Source: Caulobacter sp. S45 (GTDB taxonomy: Bacteria; Pseudomonadota; Alphaproteobacteria; Caulobacterales; Caulobacteraceae). From it: a DNA stretch of 64,000 bases. Position 1 is the stretch's first letter; each line of letters opens with the position of its first letter. The stretch is taken from the NCBI RefSeq assembly GCF_009765965.1, contig NZ_LMUL01000003.1, positions 23,817-87,816 of the forward strand, in the 5' to 3' direction. A program made the translations under genes and the position numbers. This document shows, piece after piece, positions 10,534-20,496 of the stretch. Under the pieces are notes generated by a model, which saw nothing but the letters and a program-made list of their open reading frames with translations, was not told the DNA's origin and searched no databases.

Positions 10534-11283
10534 ATGGAACCAAATTGGGGAATCGTAGAAATTCTTCTAATCGGCGGCCTGGAATACATGTCAGATCATG
10601 TTTCAAAGACCACGACTCATATGATATATGATGATTTAAATCGTTTTAGATTTGGAGATGTATACGAATTACTTACCTACATAGCCAAAAAACACAATCT
10701 GGAAAATCTTGCGACTGAAGAAGCGGGGCGCCTTATGGGCTTCCTACCGCCCACTTCGCTAGAAGACGCTACAGAACAGCCGGCGCAGCCCAAGAGGCAA
10801 ATTAGATTTCCGATTAAAGCTCCAGCCCCCTTACATTGGTCAAAATCCGAAATTAGTCAGGAATTAAAAAGAATTATTTTTGACTCAAACATCCAAGAGC
10901 ATAATTTATGGAGCGATTTCATAAGAAAAGACAGTATTTACAGAGGCATAAAAATTAGAACGATATACACTTATGAAAATGAAAAATTATACATTTGCGA
11001 ATATCACCCAATGAACATTCCATTCACCCCTCAACGCAACGAAGTTGGGGCGCAAAGAGCAAATATAGAATCTCTACTATTTGATACTTTGTATCAATTG
11101 AAAAGATTCATGCCGGCGGTGGACTATGAAACCTATCGCGACGCAATCGAATACGGTCTTTATAAATTCGCATATGCCGCCCTGGGAATATCTTCACAAA
11201 AATGCGATATTTATCCAGAGTCCCTAGAACGGGCCGGCCCGCTTCTGGGCTATCCCGACGACCCATCGCCCGTTGAGCCCTAA
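10534..11283 (+). CDS. Putative immunity protein for the upstream nuclease toxin
   Basis: 249-residue protein with no family I recognise. It starts at ATG 10534 behind a good ribosome binding site (GAGGTGGA, five bases upstream) and lies 63 bases after the toxin stop. It is predicted soluble and charged, with acidic patches (YDDLNRFRFGDVYELL near the N-terminus and EEAGRLMGFLPP near residue 70) and a helical C-terminal half (FDTLYQLKRFMPAVDYETYRD). Like the toxin tip, most of it is AT-rich with codon use unlike its neighbours, returning to high G+C in the last few dozen bases. The call rests on position, size and shared composition with the toxin tip. It could instead be an unrelated acquired gene. 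Confidence 0.5.
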   Translation: MEPNWGIVEILLIGGLEYMSDHVSKTTTHMIYDDLNRFRFGDVYELLTYIAKKHNLENLATEEAGRLMGFLPPTSLEDATEQPAQPKRQIRFPIKAPAPLHWSKSEISQELKRIIFDSNIQEHNLWSDFIRKDSIYRGIKIRTIYTYENEKLYICEYHPMNIPFTPQRNEVGAQRANIESLLFDTLYQLKRFMPAVDYETYRDAIEYGLYKFAYAALGISSQKCDIYPESLERAGPLLGYPDDPSPVEP

Positions 11284-11329
11284 GCCCCGACCGGCTATTG
11301 AGCAGCTTATCCACGAGCGCGAGGCGAGC

Positions 11330-11788
11330 ATGTCTAAGGTCGAGGCCAGATTGGCCGAACTGGGGATCACCCTGCCCGTGCCGGTGGCGCCCCTCGCCAA
11401 CTACGTCCCCTTCGTGCGGACCGGCAACCTGCTGCACATCTCCGGCCAGGTGTCGCTCGGCCCGGACGGCGGGATCGTCGGCGTGGTGGGCTCCGAGATC
11501 GATCTCGCCACCGCCCAGCGCGCCGCGCGCCAGTGCGGGATCAATCTGGTGGCCCAGATCAAGGCGGCGACCGGCGACCTCGACCAGGTCAAGCGCATCG
11601 TCAAGCTCGGCGGTTTCGTCCAGGCCGGCCCCGACTTCTTCGACATCCCGGCGGTGGTCAACGGCGCCTCGGACCTGATGGTCGAGGTGTTCGGCGATAT
11701 CGGCCGCCACGCCCGCTCGGCCGTCGGCGTCTATCGCCTGCCGCGCAACTTCGCCGTCGAGGTCGACGCGGTGGTGGAGCTGAGCTGA
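11330..11788 (+). CDS. RidA family protein (YjgF/YER057c/UK114)
   Basis: 152-residue RidA-like protein. Members hydrolyse reactive enamine/imine intermediates from PLP enzymes, although this longer subgroup (about 150 residues, GITLPVPVAPLANYVPFVRTGNLLHISGQ) is less well characterised. Visible features are the YVPFVRTGNLLHISGQVS strand region, VVGSEIDLATAQRAARQC and the C-terminal ARSAVGVYRLPRNFAVEVDAVVEL with the conserved arginine and terminal glutamate. The ATG at 11330 has GAGGCGAG just upstream; an extension to 11273 would overlap the putative immunity gene and lacks family similarity. A FemAB-like gene follows 31 bases later, probably co-transcribed. Confidence 0.9.
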   Translation: MSKVEARLAELGITLPVPVAPLANYVPFVRTGNLLHISGQVSLGPDGGIVGVVGSEIDLATAQRAARQCGINLVAQIKAATGDLDQVKRIVKLGGFVQAGPDFFDIPAVVNGASDLMVEVFGDIGRHARSAVGVYRLPRNFAVEVDAVVELS

Positions 11789-11819
11789 GCTTGCGCGCGC
11801 GGATCGGGAGTATCGGGGC

Positions 11820-12980
11820 TTGAAGATCAAGGCCGAGATCTCGGTCCACACCGCCATCGACGAGATCGGCCGCGACGCCTGGGACGCCTGCAACGCCGCC
11901 GCCGACTATGCCGACAACCCCTTCACCGCCTACGACTTCCTGCAATCGCTGGAGGAGAGCGGCTGCGTCTCGCCCCGCACCGGCTGGGCGCCCCACCACC
12001 TGTCGGTGCGCGACGCCGCGGGCGAGATCGCCGGGGTCATGCCGCTGTATCTGAAGTCCCATAGCCAGGGCGAATACGTGTTCGACCACGCCTGGGCCAA
12101 CGCCTACCAGCAGGCGGGCGGCGACTATTACCCCAAGCTGCAGGCCGCGGTCCCCTTCTCGCCGGTGACCGGCCCGCGCCTGCTGGTTCGCGACGGCGCG
12201 CCCCGCGCGGAGGCGCAGGCGATCCTGCTGGCAGGCGCACGGACCCTGTGCGGGCGGCTCGGCGCCTCGTCGCTGCACGTGACCTTCCCGCTGGAGTCCG
12301 AGTGGCGGGCCATGGGCGAGCAGGGCCTGCTGCTGCGCCAGGACCAGCAGTACCATTGGGAGAACGCAGGCTATTCCACCTTCGAGGACTTCCTGGCCGC
12401 GCTATCTTCCTCGCGCCGCAAGACCATCCGGCGCGAACGGCGCGACGCCCAGGCCGAGCTTGAGATCATCGCGGTCAGCGGCGCGGAGCTGACCGAGGAG
12501 CACTGGGACGCCTTCTTCGCCTTCTACATGGACACCGGCGCGCGCAAGTGGGGCCGGCCCTATCTGAATCGTCGCTTCTTCTCGCTGCTGGGCGAGCGGA
12601 TGGCCGACAAGGTGGTGCTGGTGCTGGCCCGGCGCGAGGGCCGCTGGATCGCCGGGGCGCTGAACCTGATGGGCCGCGACACCCTGTACGGCCGCAACTG
12701 GGGCGCGCTTGAGCATGTGCCCTTCCTGCACTTCGAGCTCTGCTACTACCAGGCCATCGAGCAGGCCATCCTGCGCGGGCTGAAGCGGGTGGAGGCCGGC
12801 GCCCAGGGCGAGCACAAGATCGCGCGGGGCTATCTCCCCTCCCCGGTCTACTCCGCCCACTGGATCGCCGACCGGGCGCTGCGCGAGCCCGTCGCCCGTT
12901 ATCTGGAACAGGAGCGCATGGCGGTGCAGAGCGAGATGGCGCTTCTTGAGGCCGAATACTCCCCGTTCCGGGAAGACTGA
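11820..12980 (+). CDS. FemAB/GNAT-like acyltransferase (COG3146 type)
   Basis: 386-residue protein of the COG3146 peptidogalycan-biosynthesis-like group with a GNAT/FemAB fold; the substrate is unknown. Characteristic segments are NPFTAYDFLQSLEESGCV near the N-terminus, HHLSVRDAAGEIAGVMPLYLK, FLAALSSSRRKTIRRERR in the middle and GRNWGALEHVPFLHFELCYYQ. Towards the end are VEAGAQGEHKIARGYLPSP and a final helix rich in Glu and Arg. The start is TTG at 11820 with GGGAG about ten bases upstream; no Met occurs until deep in the domain, so a non-ATG start is needed. It lies in the same orientation as ridA and probably shares its transcript. Confidence 0.85.
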   Translation: MKIKAEISVHTAIDEIGRDAWDACNAAADYADNPFTAYDFLQSLEESGCVSPRTGWAPHHLSVRDAAGEIAGVMPLYLKSHSQGEYVFDHAWANAYQQAGGDYYPKLQAAVPFSPVTGPRLLVRDGAPRAEAQAILLAGARTLCGRLGASSLHVTFPLESEWRAMGEQGLLLRQDQQYHWENAGYSTFEDFLAALSSSRRKTIRRERRDAQAELEIIAVSGAELTEEHWDAFFAFYMDTGARKWGRPYLNRRFFSLLGERMADKVVLVLARREGRWIAGALNLMGRDTLYGRNWGALEHVPFLHFELCYYQAIEQAILRGLKRVEAGAQGEHKIARGYLPSPVYSAHWIADRALREPVARYLEQERMAVQSEMALLEAEYSPFRED

Positions 12981-12984
12981 GCCG

Positions 12985-13395
12985 TCAGCGCTTCTGCGAC
13001 TTCTCCAACGCCCGCGCCTGATCCAGCGTGATCGGCTCGATGCTCTGCATGAAGCAGGGCGTGGAGATGATGTCGCCGCTGTTGGCGACATAGAGCTGGG
13101 CGTCGTGGATATCGCAGATGCGCGATCCTCCGCGCATGACGGTGGTGATCCTGGGCAGCGGACTGGCCAGGCTCTGGCACTTGGACGTCGTCACCCGGAA
13201 GGCGCGCCCCACGCTGCGCAGCAGCAACGTGTGGTCGTCCAAGGGTTCCCAGTTGTTGGACAGGGTGGTGTCGATGCACTGGCCGCCCGGCAGCGAGGTA
13301 GGCGGCGACGGGGTCTTGTCGGGCTGGGCCGCGGCGGGACCGGCGAGCAGAACGGCGGCGAGGAGAAGGGGCGTTGCGGCGCGCGAGGAGGTCAC
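12985..13395 (-). CDS. Exported DUF6491-like protein
   Basis: 136-residue secreted or periplasmic protein. A clear signal peptide (ATPLLLAAVLLAGPAAAQ, cleavage after about residue 23) is followed by a proline-rich linker and a small domain. That domain has conserved-looking cysteines (GGQCIDTT, TSKCQSL, SRICDIHD, STPCFMQ) that could form two disulfides. The pattern with NNWEPLDDHTLLLR and RAFRV resembles the DUF6491 family common in Caulobacterales and Sphingomonadales; this family call is from memory and moderate. It is convergent with the FemAB-like gene, four bases apart. Function unknown. Confidence 0.75.
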   Translation of the reverse strand: MTSSRAATPLLLAAVLLAGPAAAQPDKTPSPPTSLPGGQCIDTTLSNNWEPLDDHTLLLRSVGRAFRVTTSKCQSLASPLPRITTVMRGGSRICDIHDAQLYVANSGDIISTPCFMQSIEPITLDQARALEKSQKR

Positions 13396-13528
13396 GTGTG
13401 TCTCCTATGCAGGGTTGAGCCACGAGTTTGCCCTGTCTTGGCGACCGCATGATGTCCGAGGTGGAAACCGACGGGTCGGGAATCTCAGTGGTCGCTCACT
13501 GGAGCCCTCCCCTCGCTCATCCCCGCCT

Positions 13529-14104
13529 TCAGGATCGCTCCCAAGCTCGGCGCATCAATTCGGCCACCTCCGCGTCGACGTCCTCGGCCGCAGCGAGTTC
13601 CATCACCGCCGTCAGCCGCTCGGACCAGGATTCCCGGCCAGGCGGGGACACGCGGGGATGGGTATCCTCCGGCGGCAACGCCAGACCCAACCGCACGCGT
13701 CCGCCCTTCAGCGGGCGCACGGCGGCGAACTGGACGCGGCGGGAGAAGGGCGTGTAGCCCTTGCGCCGGCCGACCAGCACGCCTTCCAGCCCGGCGACGG
13801 TTGCGGCGATGGCGTCGAACACCGCGCGGGCGTGGGGATCGGCCCACAGGGGGTCGTCGCCCTCGCCGTCCGTATCGTCGGTGTCGAAGGCTGTCGACAG
13901 CACCAGCGAGGCGCGGTTCTGCGCCAGGCCGTGCGTGTCCTTCATCCATTTCAGCCGGGCGCGATGGGCCGTCTCGGGACAGGCGCGGGCGATCTCGGCC
14001 CAGGCGTCGAGGGTGCGGCCGGTGTCGCGCTCAAGACCCTCGCGAAGGGAGGCGAACCATTTACGCTGCTGCTCGGTGAGGGTGTCGGCGTCCCATTTCG
14101 GCAT
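13529..14104 (-). CDS. DUF4287 domain protein
   Basis: 191-residue cytoplasmic protein. The N-terminal helical segment (KWFASLREGLERDTGRTLDAWAEIARACP, then KWMKDTHGLAQNRASLVL) matches the DUF4287 pattern. The C-terminal half (GVLVGRRKGYTPFSRRVQFAAVRPLKGGRVRLGLAL) resembles the DUF5655-like domain often fused to it. The function of these families is not established. The gene is divergent from the HIT gene with a 65-base shared upstream region. Confidence 0.8.
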   Translation of the reverse strand: MPKWDADTLTEQQRKWFASLREGLERDTGRTLDAWAEIARACPETAHRARLKWMKDTHGLAQNRASLVLSTAFDTDDTDGEGDDPLWADPHARAVFDAIAATVAGLEGVLVGRRKGYTPFSRRVQFAAVRPLKGGRVRLGLALPPEDTHPRVSPPGRESWSERLTAVMELAAAEDVDAEVAELMRRAWERS

Positions 14105-14169
14105 GTCTGCGACCGCCTCTTTCGGCTATCAGGCTCGCGCGAAGCGTACACCGCACGGGAGATTTGGTC

Positions 14170-14607
14170 ATGAGCCTCGAAGGCGCCTACGAGCACGACA
14201 ACATCTTCGCCAAGATCCTGCGTGGCGAGCTGCCCTGCGCCAAGGTGTTCGAGGACGCCCACGTGTTCGCCTTCATGGACGTGTTCCCGCAGTCGAAGGG
14301 TCATGTGCTGGTGGTGTCCAAGACCTCGCGGGCCCGCAACCTGCTGGAGATCGAGCCCCAGGCGCTGCAGCTGCTGATCCTGGGCGTGCAGCGGGTGACG
14401 CGCGCCACCCAGGCCGCCCTGCAGCCGGACGGGCTGACGGTGACCCAGTTCAACGGGGCCGAAGCCGGCCAGACCGTCTTCCATCTGCACTTCCACATCA
14501 TCCCCAACTATGCGGGCGTGGCGGTGGGACGGCACGCACAGGGCGGCATGGCCGACGCGGGGGAACTGGCCCAGCTGGCCAAGGCGATCGCAGCGCAGAT
14601 TTCTTGA
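14170..14607 (+). CDS. HIT family nucleotide hydrolase
   Basis: 145-residue histidine-triad protein, a small homodimeric nucleotidyl phosphohydrolase or adenylyl-amino acid hydrolase (Hint-like). The C-terminal catalytic motif HLHFHII (His-x-His-x-His) follows GQTVFHL. The N-terminal DNIFAKILRGELPCAKVFED is the classic Hint beginning, and FMDVFPQSKGHVLVV follows it. The ATG at 14170 is preferred over an in-frame TTG six bases earlier because GGGAG lies nine to thirteen bases upstream of it. The gene is convergent with ppdK; the space between them is filled by an inverted repeat. Confidence 0.95.
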   Translation: MSLEGAYEHDNIFAKILRGELPCAKVFEDAHVFAFMDVFPQSKGHVLVVSKTSRARNLLEIEPQALQLLILGVQRVTRATQAALQPDGLTVTQFNGAEAGQTVFHLHFHIIPNYAGVAVGRHAQGGMADAGELAQLAKAIAAQIS

Positions 14608-14610
14608 TTC

Positions 14611-14762
14611 CTTCTCCCCTTGCGGGAGAAGGAAGGGCCCGCGTGTCGATAGACGCGTAGGAAGGTTGAGGGGTCGACGAGCGCTTATCGGCTTATGGCG
14701 GCGAGACCCCTCACCCTCCCAGCCCGAGGCTGGGTCCCTCCCTCTCCCGCAAGGGGAGTGGG
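14611..14762. repeat. Nested inverted repeat between convergent genes
   Basis: Outer arms 14614-14628 and 14744-14758 are exact reverse complements (15 of 15), and each contains its own short hairpin around TTGC or GCAA. Inner arms around 14663-14675 and 14705-14717 are reverse complements with one mismatch. Together they form a roughly 150-base structure that fills the gap between the HIT gene and ppdK. It may act as a bidirectional terminator or be a miniature mobile element. Confidence 0.75.
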
Positions 14763-14768
14763 TCAGCC

Positions 14769-17477
<2,709 letters not shown>

Positions 17478-17485
17478 GGGTAACC

Positions 17486-20020
17486 CTATCCGTTGGAAAC
17501 CAGTGAGAAGTCCGCGATCCGGTTCGCGGCGTCCCGTACAGCGCTTAACAGCCGCAAACGGTTCAGTCGAACCGCCGGCTCCGGGTCGTTGACCAGCACC
17601 TTATCAAAGAACGCGTCCACTGGCATTCGCAAGTGCGAAAGGAATCGCATCGCACCTGCGAAGTCCTCTGCCTCCAGAGCGGCGTCCACCTGCCCTTGGA
17701 CTGTGCGCAGCGCGGCCGACAGCGCCTTCTCCTCGGGCGCGGTGAGCAGCTCCAGGCTCTCGTTGAGGGCGTGGTCCTCGCCCGGCGCCTTCTTGGCCTC
17801 GGCCTTGAGGATGTTGGCCGCGCGGCGATAGCCGGCGAGCAGAGACGCGCCGTCCTCGGTCTTGAGGAAGCCGTCGAGCGCCTCGACCCGGCGCACGATG
17901 CGCGCGAGGTCGTCGTCGGCTTGTCCATTTGTAGGTGCGAACACGGCGTCTACGAGGTCGTGGTGCTTGCCCTCGTCGCGAAGTTGAACTTTTAAACGAT
18001 CGGCAAAGAAAGTGAGCAATTGATCGGCCGCCCGCCGAAGCGCAAATATACGAGCCTCTTCGCTAGCCATCACAGCTTGATCAATTATTGACGGCGAAGA
18101 TTTAAATGACCCCAAGATCGGGTGATTAATTTCCACAGATTCCTTGCCAGCCGCTATCAGCGCGCGACTAAAGACCTCTTCATTTTCGACTGTAATGGAC
18201 AAGTAACGCTCATGCGCGGTCCATAGTACGGAAAGTATGCTAACGTTACGATCAGCTTCCAGAATTAACCGGATCACCCCCAAAGCCGCCCGCCGCAACG
18301 CGTAAGGGTCGCGCGACCCCGTCGGCCGTTCGTCGATGGCGAAGAAGCCGACCAGGGTGTCGAGCTTGTCAGCCAAGGCCACGGCCACCGTCACCGGCGC
18401 GGTCGGCACGCTGTCGGAGGGGCCGACCGGCTTGTAGTGGTCGCGCACCGCGTCGGCGACCGTGTCGATCTCGTCGGGCGTCAGGCCGTGCAGCCATCTC
18501 CCTTCCCCCTCGAAGGGGGAAGGGTCGGGGATGGGGGTGTGGCCACCGTCATCCGCCTGGTGAACTGTGGAGGCGCCGCCCGCGCCTTCTGAAGCGCCGT
18601 CTGCGCCCTGCACCCCCAACCCTGCCCTTCCCTCTTCGAGGGGGAAGGGTGAGGCGTCGACCATCTGCTCGACAGTCGCCAGCGGGTCCTCGTCGCCATC
18701 GGACTCAGCGGACAGATGAGCGACGTCCACCCCGGCGCGCGGCGCCGGGTCCTGCGCGACGCGGGCCTGGCGCACATAGTAGCCGCCCATGATCCCCTGC
18801 AGTTCGGGGAACTCGCCGACCATGCCGGAGACCAGGTCCGCCTTGCACAGCTTGGCAGCGATCTCGGCCAGCTCGACCTCGCGCGGGGTGCACCCCACCA
18901 GCGGCGCGATCTCCTTGGCCAGCGCTGCGATCCGCTCCACCCGCTCGGCCATGGTGCCGAGCTTGGCGTGGAAGGTGACGCCGTCGAGCTTGCCCAGCCA
19001 GCGGTCGAAGTTCCCGGCCCGGCTGTCCTCGTCCCAGAAGAAGCGGGCGTCGGACAGGCGCGCGGTCAGCACCCGTGCATTGCCGTGGGCGATCACCGCC
19101 CCGCCGTCGGTCGGCTCGATGTTGGCCGTGACCACGAAGTACGGGGCCAATCTCCCAGTATTTGGGCCGCCGGTCTTGGGGTCGCGCACGGCGAAATAGC
19201 GCTGGTGGGTGCGCATGGAGGTGCGGATCACCTCGGCCGGCAAATCCAGGAAGTCCGGGTCCATGTCGCCCAGGATCGGGACCGGCCATTCCGCCAGGCC
19301 CGTCACCTCGTCCAGCAAACCCTCGTCTTGAACCCACTCCAAGCCGCGCTCGGCGCAGACCGTCTGGCAGCCGGCGGCGATGCGAGCGCGCCGCTCGGCC
19401 GGGTCGAGCACGACGTAGCGGCGGCCCAGCTCGGCCGCATAGGCGTCGAAGTCGCGGGCGGCGAACGGCGCGTGCTCGGCGCCCATGAAGCGATGGCCTT
19501 CGGACAGGTCGCCGCTCTCGATCCCGTCGATGGCGAACGGAACGATCTCGCCATCGAACACGCACAGGATGCGCTTGAGCGGCCGGACCCAGCGCAGCGT
19601 GCCGGAGCCCCACCGCATCGACTTGGGCCAGGGGAAGCCGCGCACGGTAGCGTCGACCATCTCGGCCACGATCTGCGGCGTCGGGCGGCCGGCGCGGTGC
19701 AGGGTGGCGAACAGCACCCCGTCGCGCTCAGTCAGTTGCTCGCGGGTCAGGCCGGTGGAGCGCAGGAAGCCTTGCAGCGCCTGGTCCGGCGCATTGGCGC
19801 GCGGGCCCTTGCGCTCCTCGGTGCGGTCGGCCTGGGCGGCGGGCAGGCCGTCGACCACCAGGGTCAGGCGGCGTGGGCCGGCGAAGGCGCGCAGGGTGTC
19901 GAAGGCGAGGTCGGCGGCGGTCAGGCGCTCACGCGCCATGCGCTCCAGGTCGCGCGCGGCCTGGGCCTGCATGCGCGCGGGGATTTCTTCGGAGAGCAGT
20001 TCGAGCAGGAGCTGGGGCAT
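17486..20020 (-). CDS. glyS: Glycyl-tRNA synthetase beta subunit, with in-frame repeat insertion
   Basis: Beta subunit of the tetrameric glycyl-tRNA synthetase, binding tRNA and, with GlyQ, charging it with glycine. At 844 residues it is much longer than the usual 690 or so. The N-terminus (QLLLELLSEEIPARM) and C-terminal domain (FDKVLVNDPEPAVRLNRLRLL) are canonical. The extra length comes largely from about residues 415-517, between MGGYYVRQA and DTVADAVRDHYKPVG, which in the E. coli protein are almost adjacent. Within it the low-complexity sequence ASPFPLEEGRAGLG and IPDPSPFEGEGR is encoded by two inverted palindromic repeats (18498-18543 and 18611-18654). A second oddity is an AT-richer segment (about 17980-18260) encoding residues near 590-680. 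The frame is open throughout, so it is probably functional. Confidence 0.95.
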   Translation of the reverse strand: MPQLLLELLSEEIPARMQAQAARDLERMARERLTAADLAFDTLRAFAGPRRLTLVVDGLPAAQADRTEERKGPRANAPDQALQGFLRSTGLTREQLTERDGVLFATLHRAGRPTPQIVAEMVDATVRGFPWPKSMRWGSGTLRWVRPLKRILCVFDGEIVPFAIDGIESGDLSEGHRFMGAEHAPFAARDFDAYAAELGRRYVVLDPAERRARIAAGCQTVCAERGLEWVQDEGLLDEVTGLAEWPVPILGDMDPDFLDLPAEVIRTSMRTHQRYFAVRDPKTGGPNTGRLAPYFVVTANIEPTDGGAVIAHGNARVLTARLSDARFFWDEDSRAGNFDRWLGKLDGVTFHAKLGTMAERVERIAALAKEIAPLVGCTPREVELAEIAAKLCKADLVSGMVGEFPELQGIMGGYYVRQARVAQDPAPRAGVDVAHLSAESDGDEDPLATVEQMVDASPFPLEEGRAGLGVQGADGASEGAGGASTVHQADDGGHTPIPDPSPFEGEGRWLHGLTPDEIDTVADAVRDHYKPVGPSDSVPTAPVTVAVALADKLDTLVGFFAIDERPTGSRDPYALRRAALGVIRLILEADRNVSILSVLWTAHERYLSITVENEEVFSRALIAAGKESVEINHPILGSFKSSPSIIDQAVMASEEARIFALRRAADQLLTFFADRLKVQLRDEGKHHDLVDAVFAPTNGQADDDLARIVRRVEALDGFLKTEDGASLLAGYRRAANILKAEAKKAPGEDHALNESLELLTAPEEKALSAALRTVQGQVDAALEAEDFAGAMRFLSHLRMPVDAFFDKVLVNDPEPAVRLNRLRLLSAVRDAANRIADFSLVSNG
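18498..18543 (+). repeat. Palindromic repeat, family B, copy inside glyS (left)
   Basis: This is a hairpin (CCCTTCCCCC TCGAA GGGGGAAGGG) followed by TCGGGGATGGGGGTG. Over about 40 bases it differs from the unit at 20028-20072 at only two positions in the loop, in the same orientation. It is translated in frame on the minus strand as part of GlyS. Confidence 0.88.
18611..18654 (-). repeat. Palindromic repeat, family B, copy inside glyS (right, inverted)
   Basis: This is an inverted partner of 18498-18543 with a degenerate stem (CCCTTCCCTC TTCGA GGGGGAAGGG) preceded by CACCCCCAACCCTG. The two copies face each other across 67 bases, in the same head-to-head arrangement as the pair around the DUF559 gene. 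Confidence 0.8.
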
Positions 20021-20023
20021 GGC

Positions 20024-20452
20024 TTACTCTCCCTTCCCCCTAGATGGGGGAAGGGTCGGGGATGGGGGTGTCAGCGCTGCGGTCGCAATCATGGCCACCA
20101 CGCCGTTAAGGTCATTCACCACCGCCGCATTGGTGAAACGGAGCGTGCGGTAGCCCTGCATCTCGAACCAGGCGTCGCGCTCGGCGTCATGAAGTTGGTT
20201 CTCGGGCAGATCGTGACGCGCGCCATCCACCTCGACGATCAACCTCGCGGCGTGAATCGCAAAGTCAGCGACGTAGCGGCCGATGGGCGTCTGCTTACGA
20301 ACATGCAGGTCTAGCTTGCGCAGCTCCGACCACAGCAGCTTTTCCGGCAAGGTCATCTCACGACGTAAGCGGCGGGCTCGGTCGATAGCGCCTCGAGCAT
20401 TTCTATCGTCTGATGGATGCGCCGAGACACCCCCACCCCGACCCTCCCCCAT
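20024..20452 (-). CDS. DUF559 domain endonuclease-like protein
   Basis: Small protein of the DUF559 group, which has a Vsr/restriction-endonuclease-like fold. The core is RARRLRREMTLPEKLLWSELR, then FAIHAARLIVEVDGARHD with the E-V-D-G catalytic-type motif, then QGYRTLRFTNAAVVNDL. The start is uncertain: ATG at 20452 lies inside the right repeat; an upstream ATG at 20545 would overlap glyQ by 49 bases; the domain itself begins near 20400. The C-terminal tail (ALTPPSPTLPPSRGKGE) is encoded by the left repeat. It splits the normally adjacent glyQ and glyS. Stand-alone DUF559 proteins have no settled function. The flanking inverted repeats suggest mobility (inference). Confidence 0.85.
   Translation of the reverse strand: MGEGRGGGVSAHPSDDRNARGAIDRARRLRREMTLPEKLLWSELRKLDLHVRKQTPIGRYVADFAIHAARLIVEVDGARHDLPENQLHDAERDAWFEMQGYRTLRFTNAAVVNDLNGVVAMIATAALTPPSPTLPPSRGKGE
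20028..20072 (+). repeat. Palindromic repeat, family B, left flank of DUF559 gene
   Basis: Hairpin CCCTTCCCCC TAGAT GGGGGAAGGG followed by TCGGGGATGGGGGTG. It overlaps the last codons of the DUF559 gene and is near-identical to 18498-18543. Confidence 0.88.
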
Positions 20453-20467
20453 GGAGGGGGAGGGAGC
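20426..20467 (-). repeat. Palindromic repeat, family B, right flank of DUF559 gene (inverted)
   Basis: GACACCCCCACCCCGACCCT followed by the hairpin CCCTCCCCC AT GGAGGGGGAGGG. It is the reverse complement of 20028-20072 with small indels, so the two units form an inverted pair enclosing the DUF559 gene. Confidence 0.85.
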
Positions 20468-20496
20468 GCTGGGTGAACCGCCGCCGCCAACCTCGC

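Noticed and set aside
9100-11283. Toxin region considered as a prophage remnant
   Set aside because: No integrase, terminase, portal, tail or lysis genes and no attachment repeats were seen; the flanks are ordinary housekeeping genes.
18716-20314. Plus-strand open frame antisense to glyS and DUF559
   Set aside because: It is a shadow of glyS; Arg/Ala/Gly-rich and lacking any motif.
18498-20470. Repeats considered as a CRISPR array
   Set aside because: There are only four units, in two orientations, with unequal spacing and no uniform spacers or cas genes.
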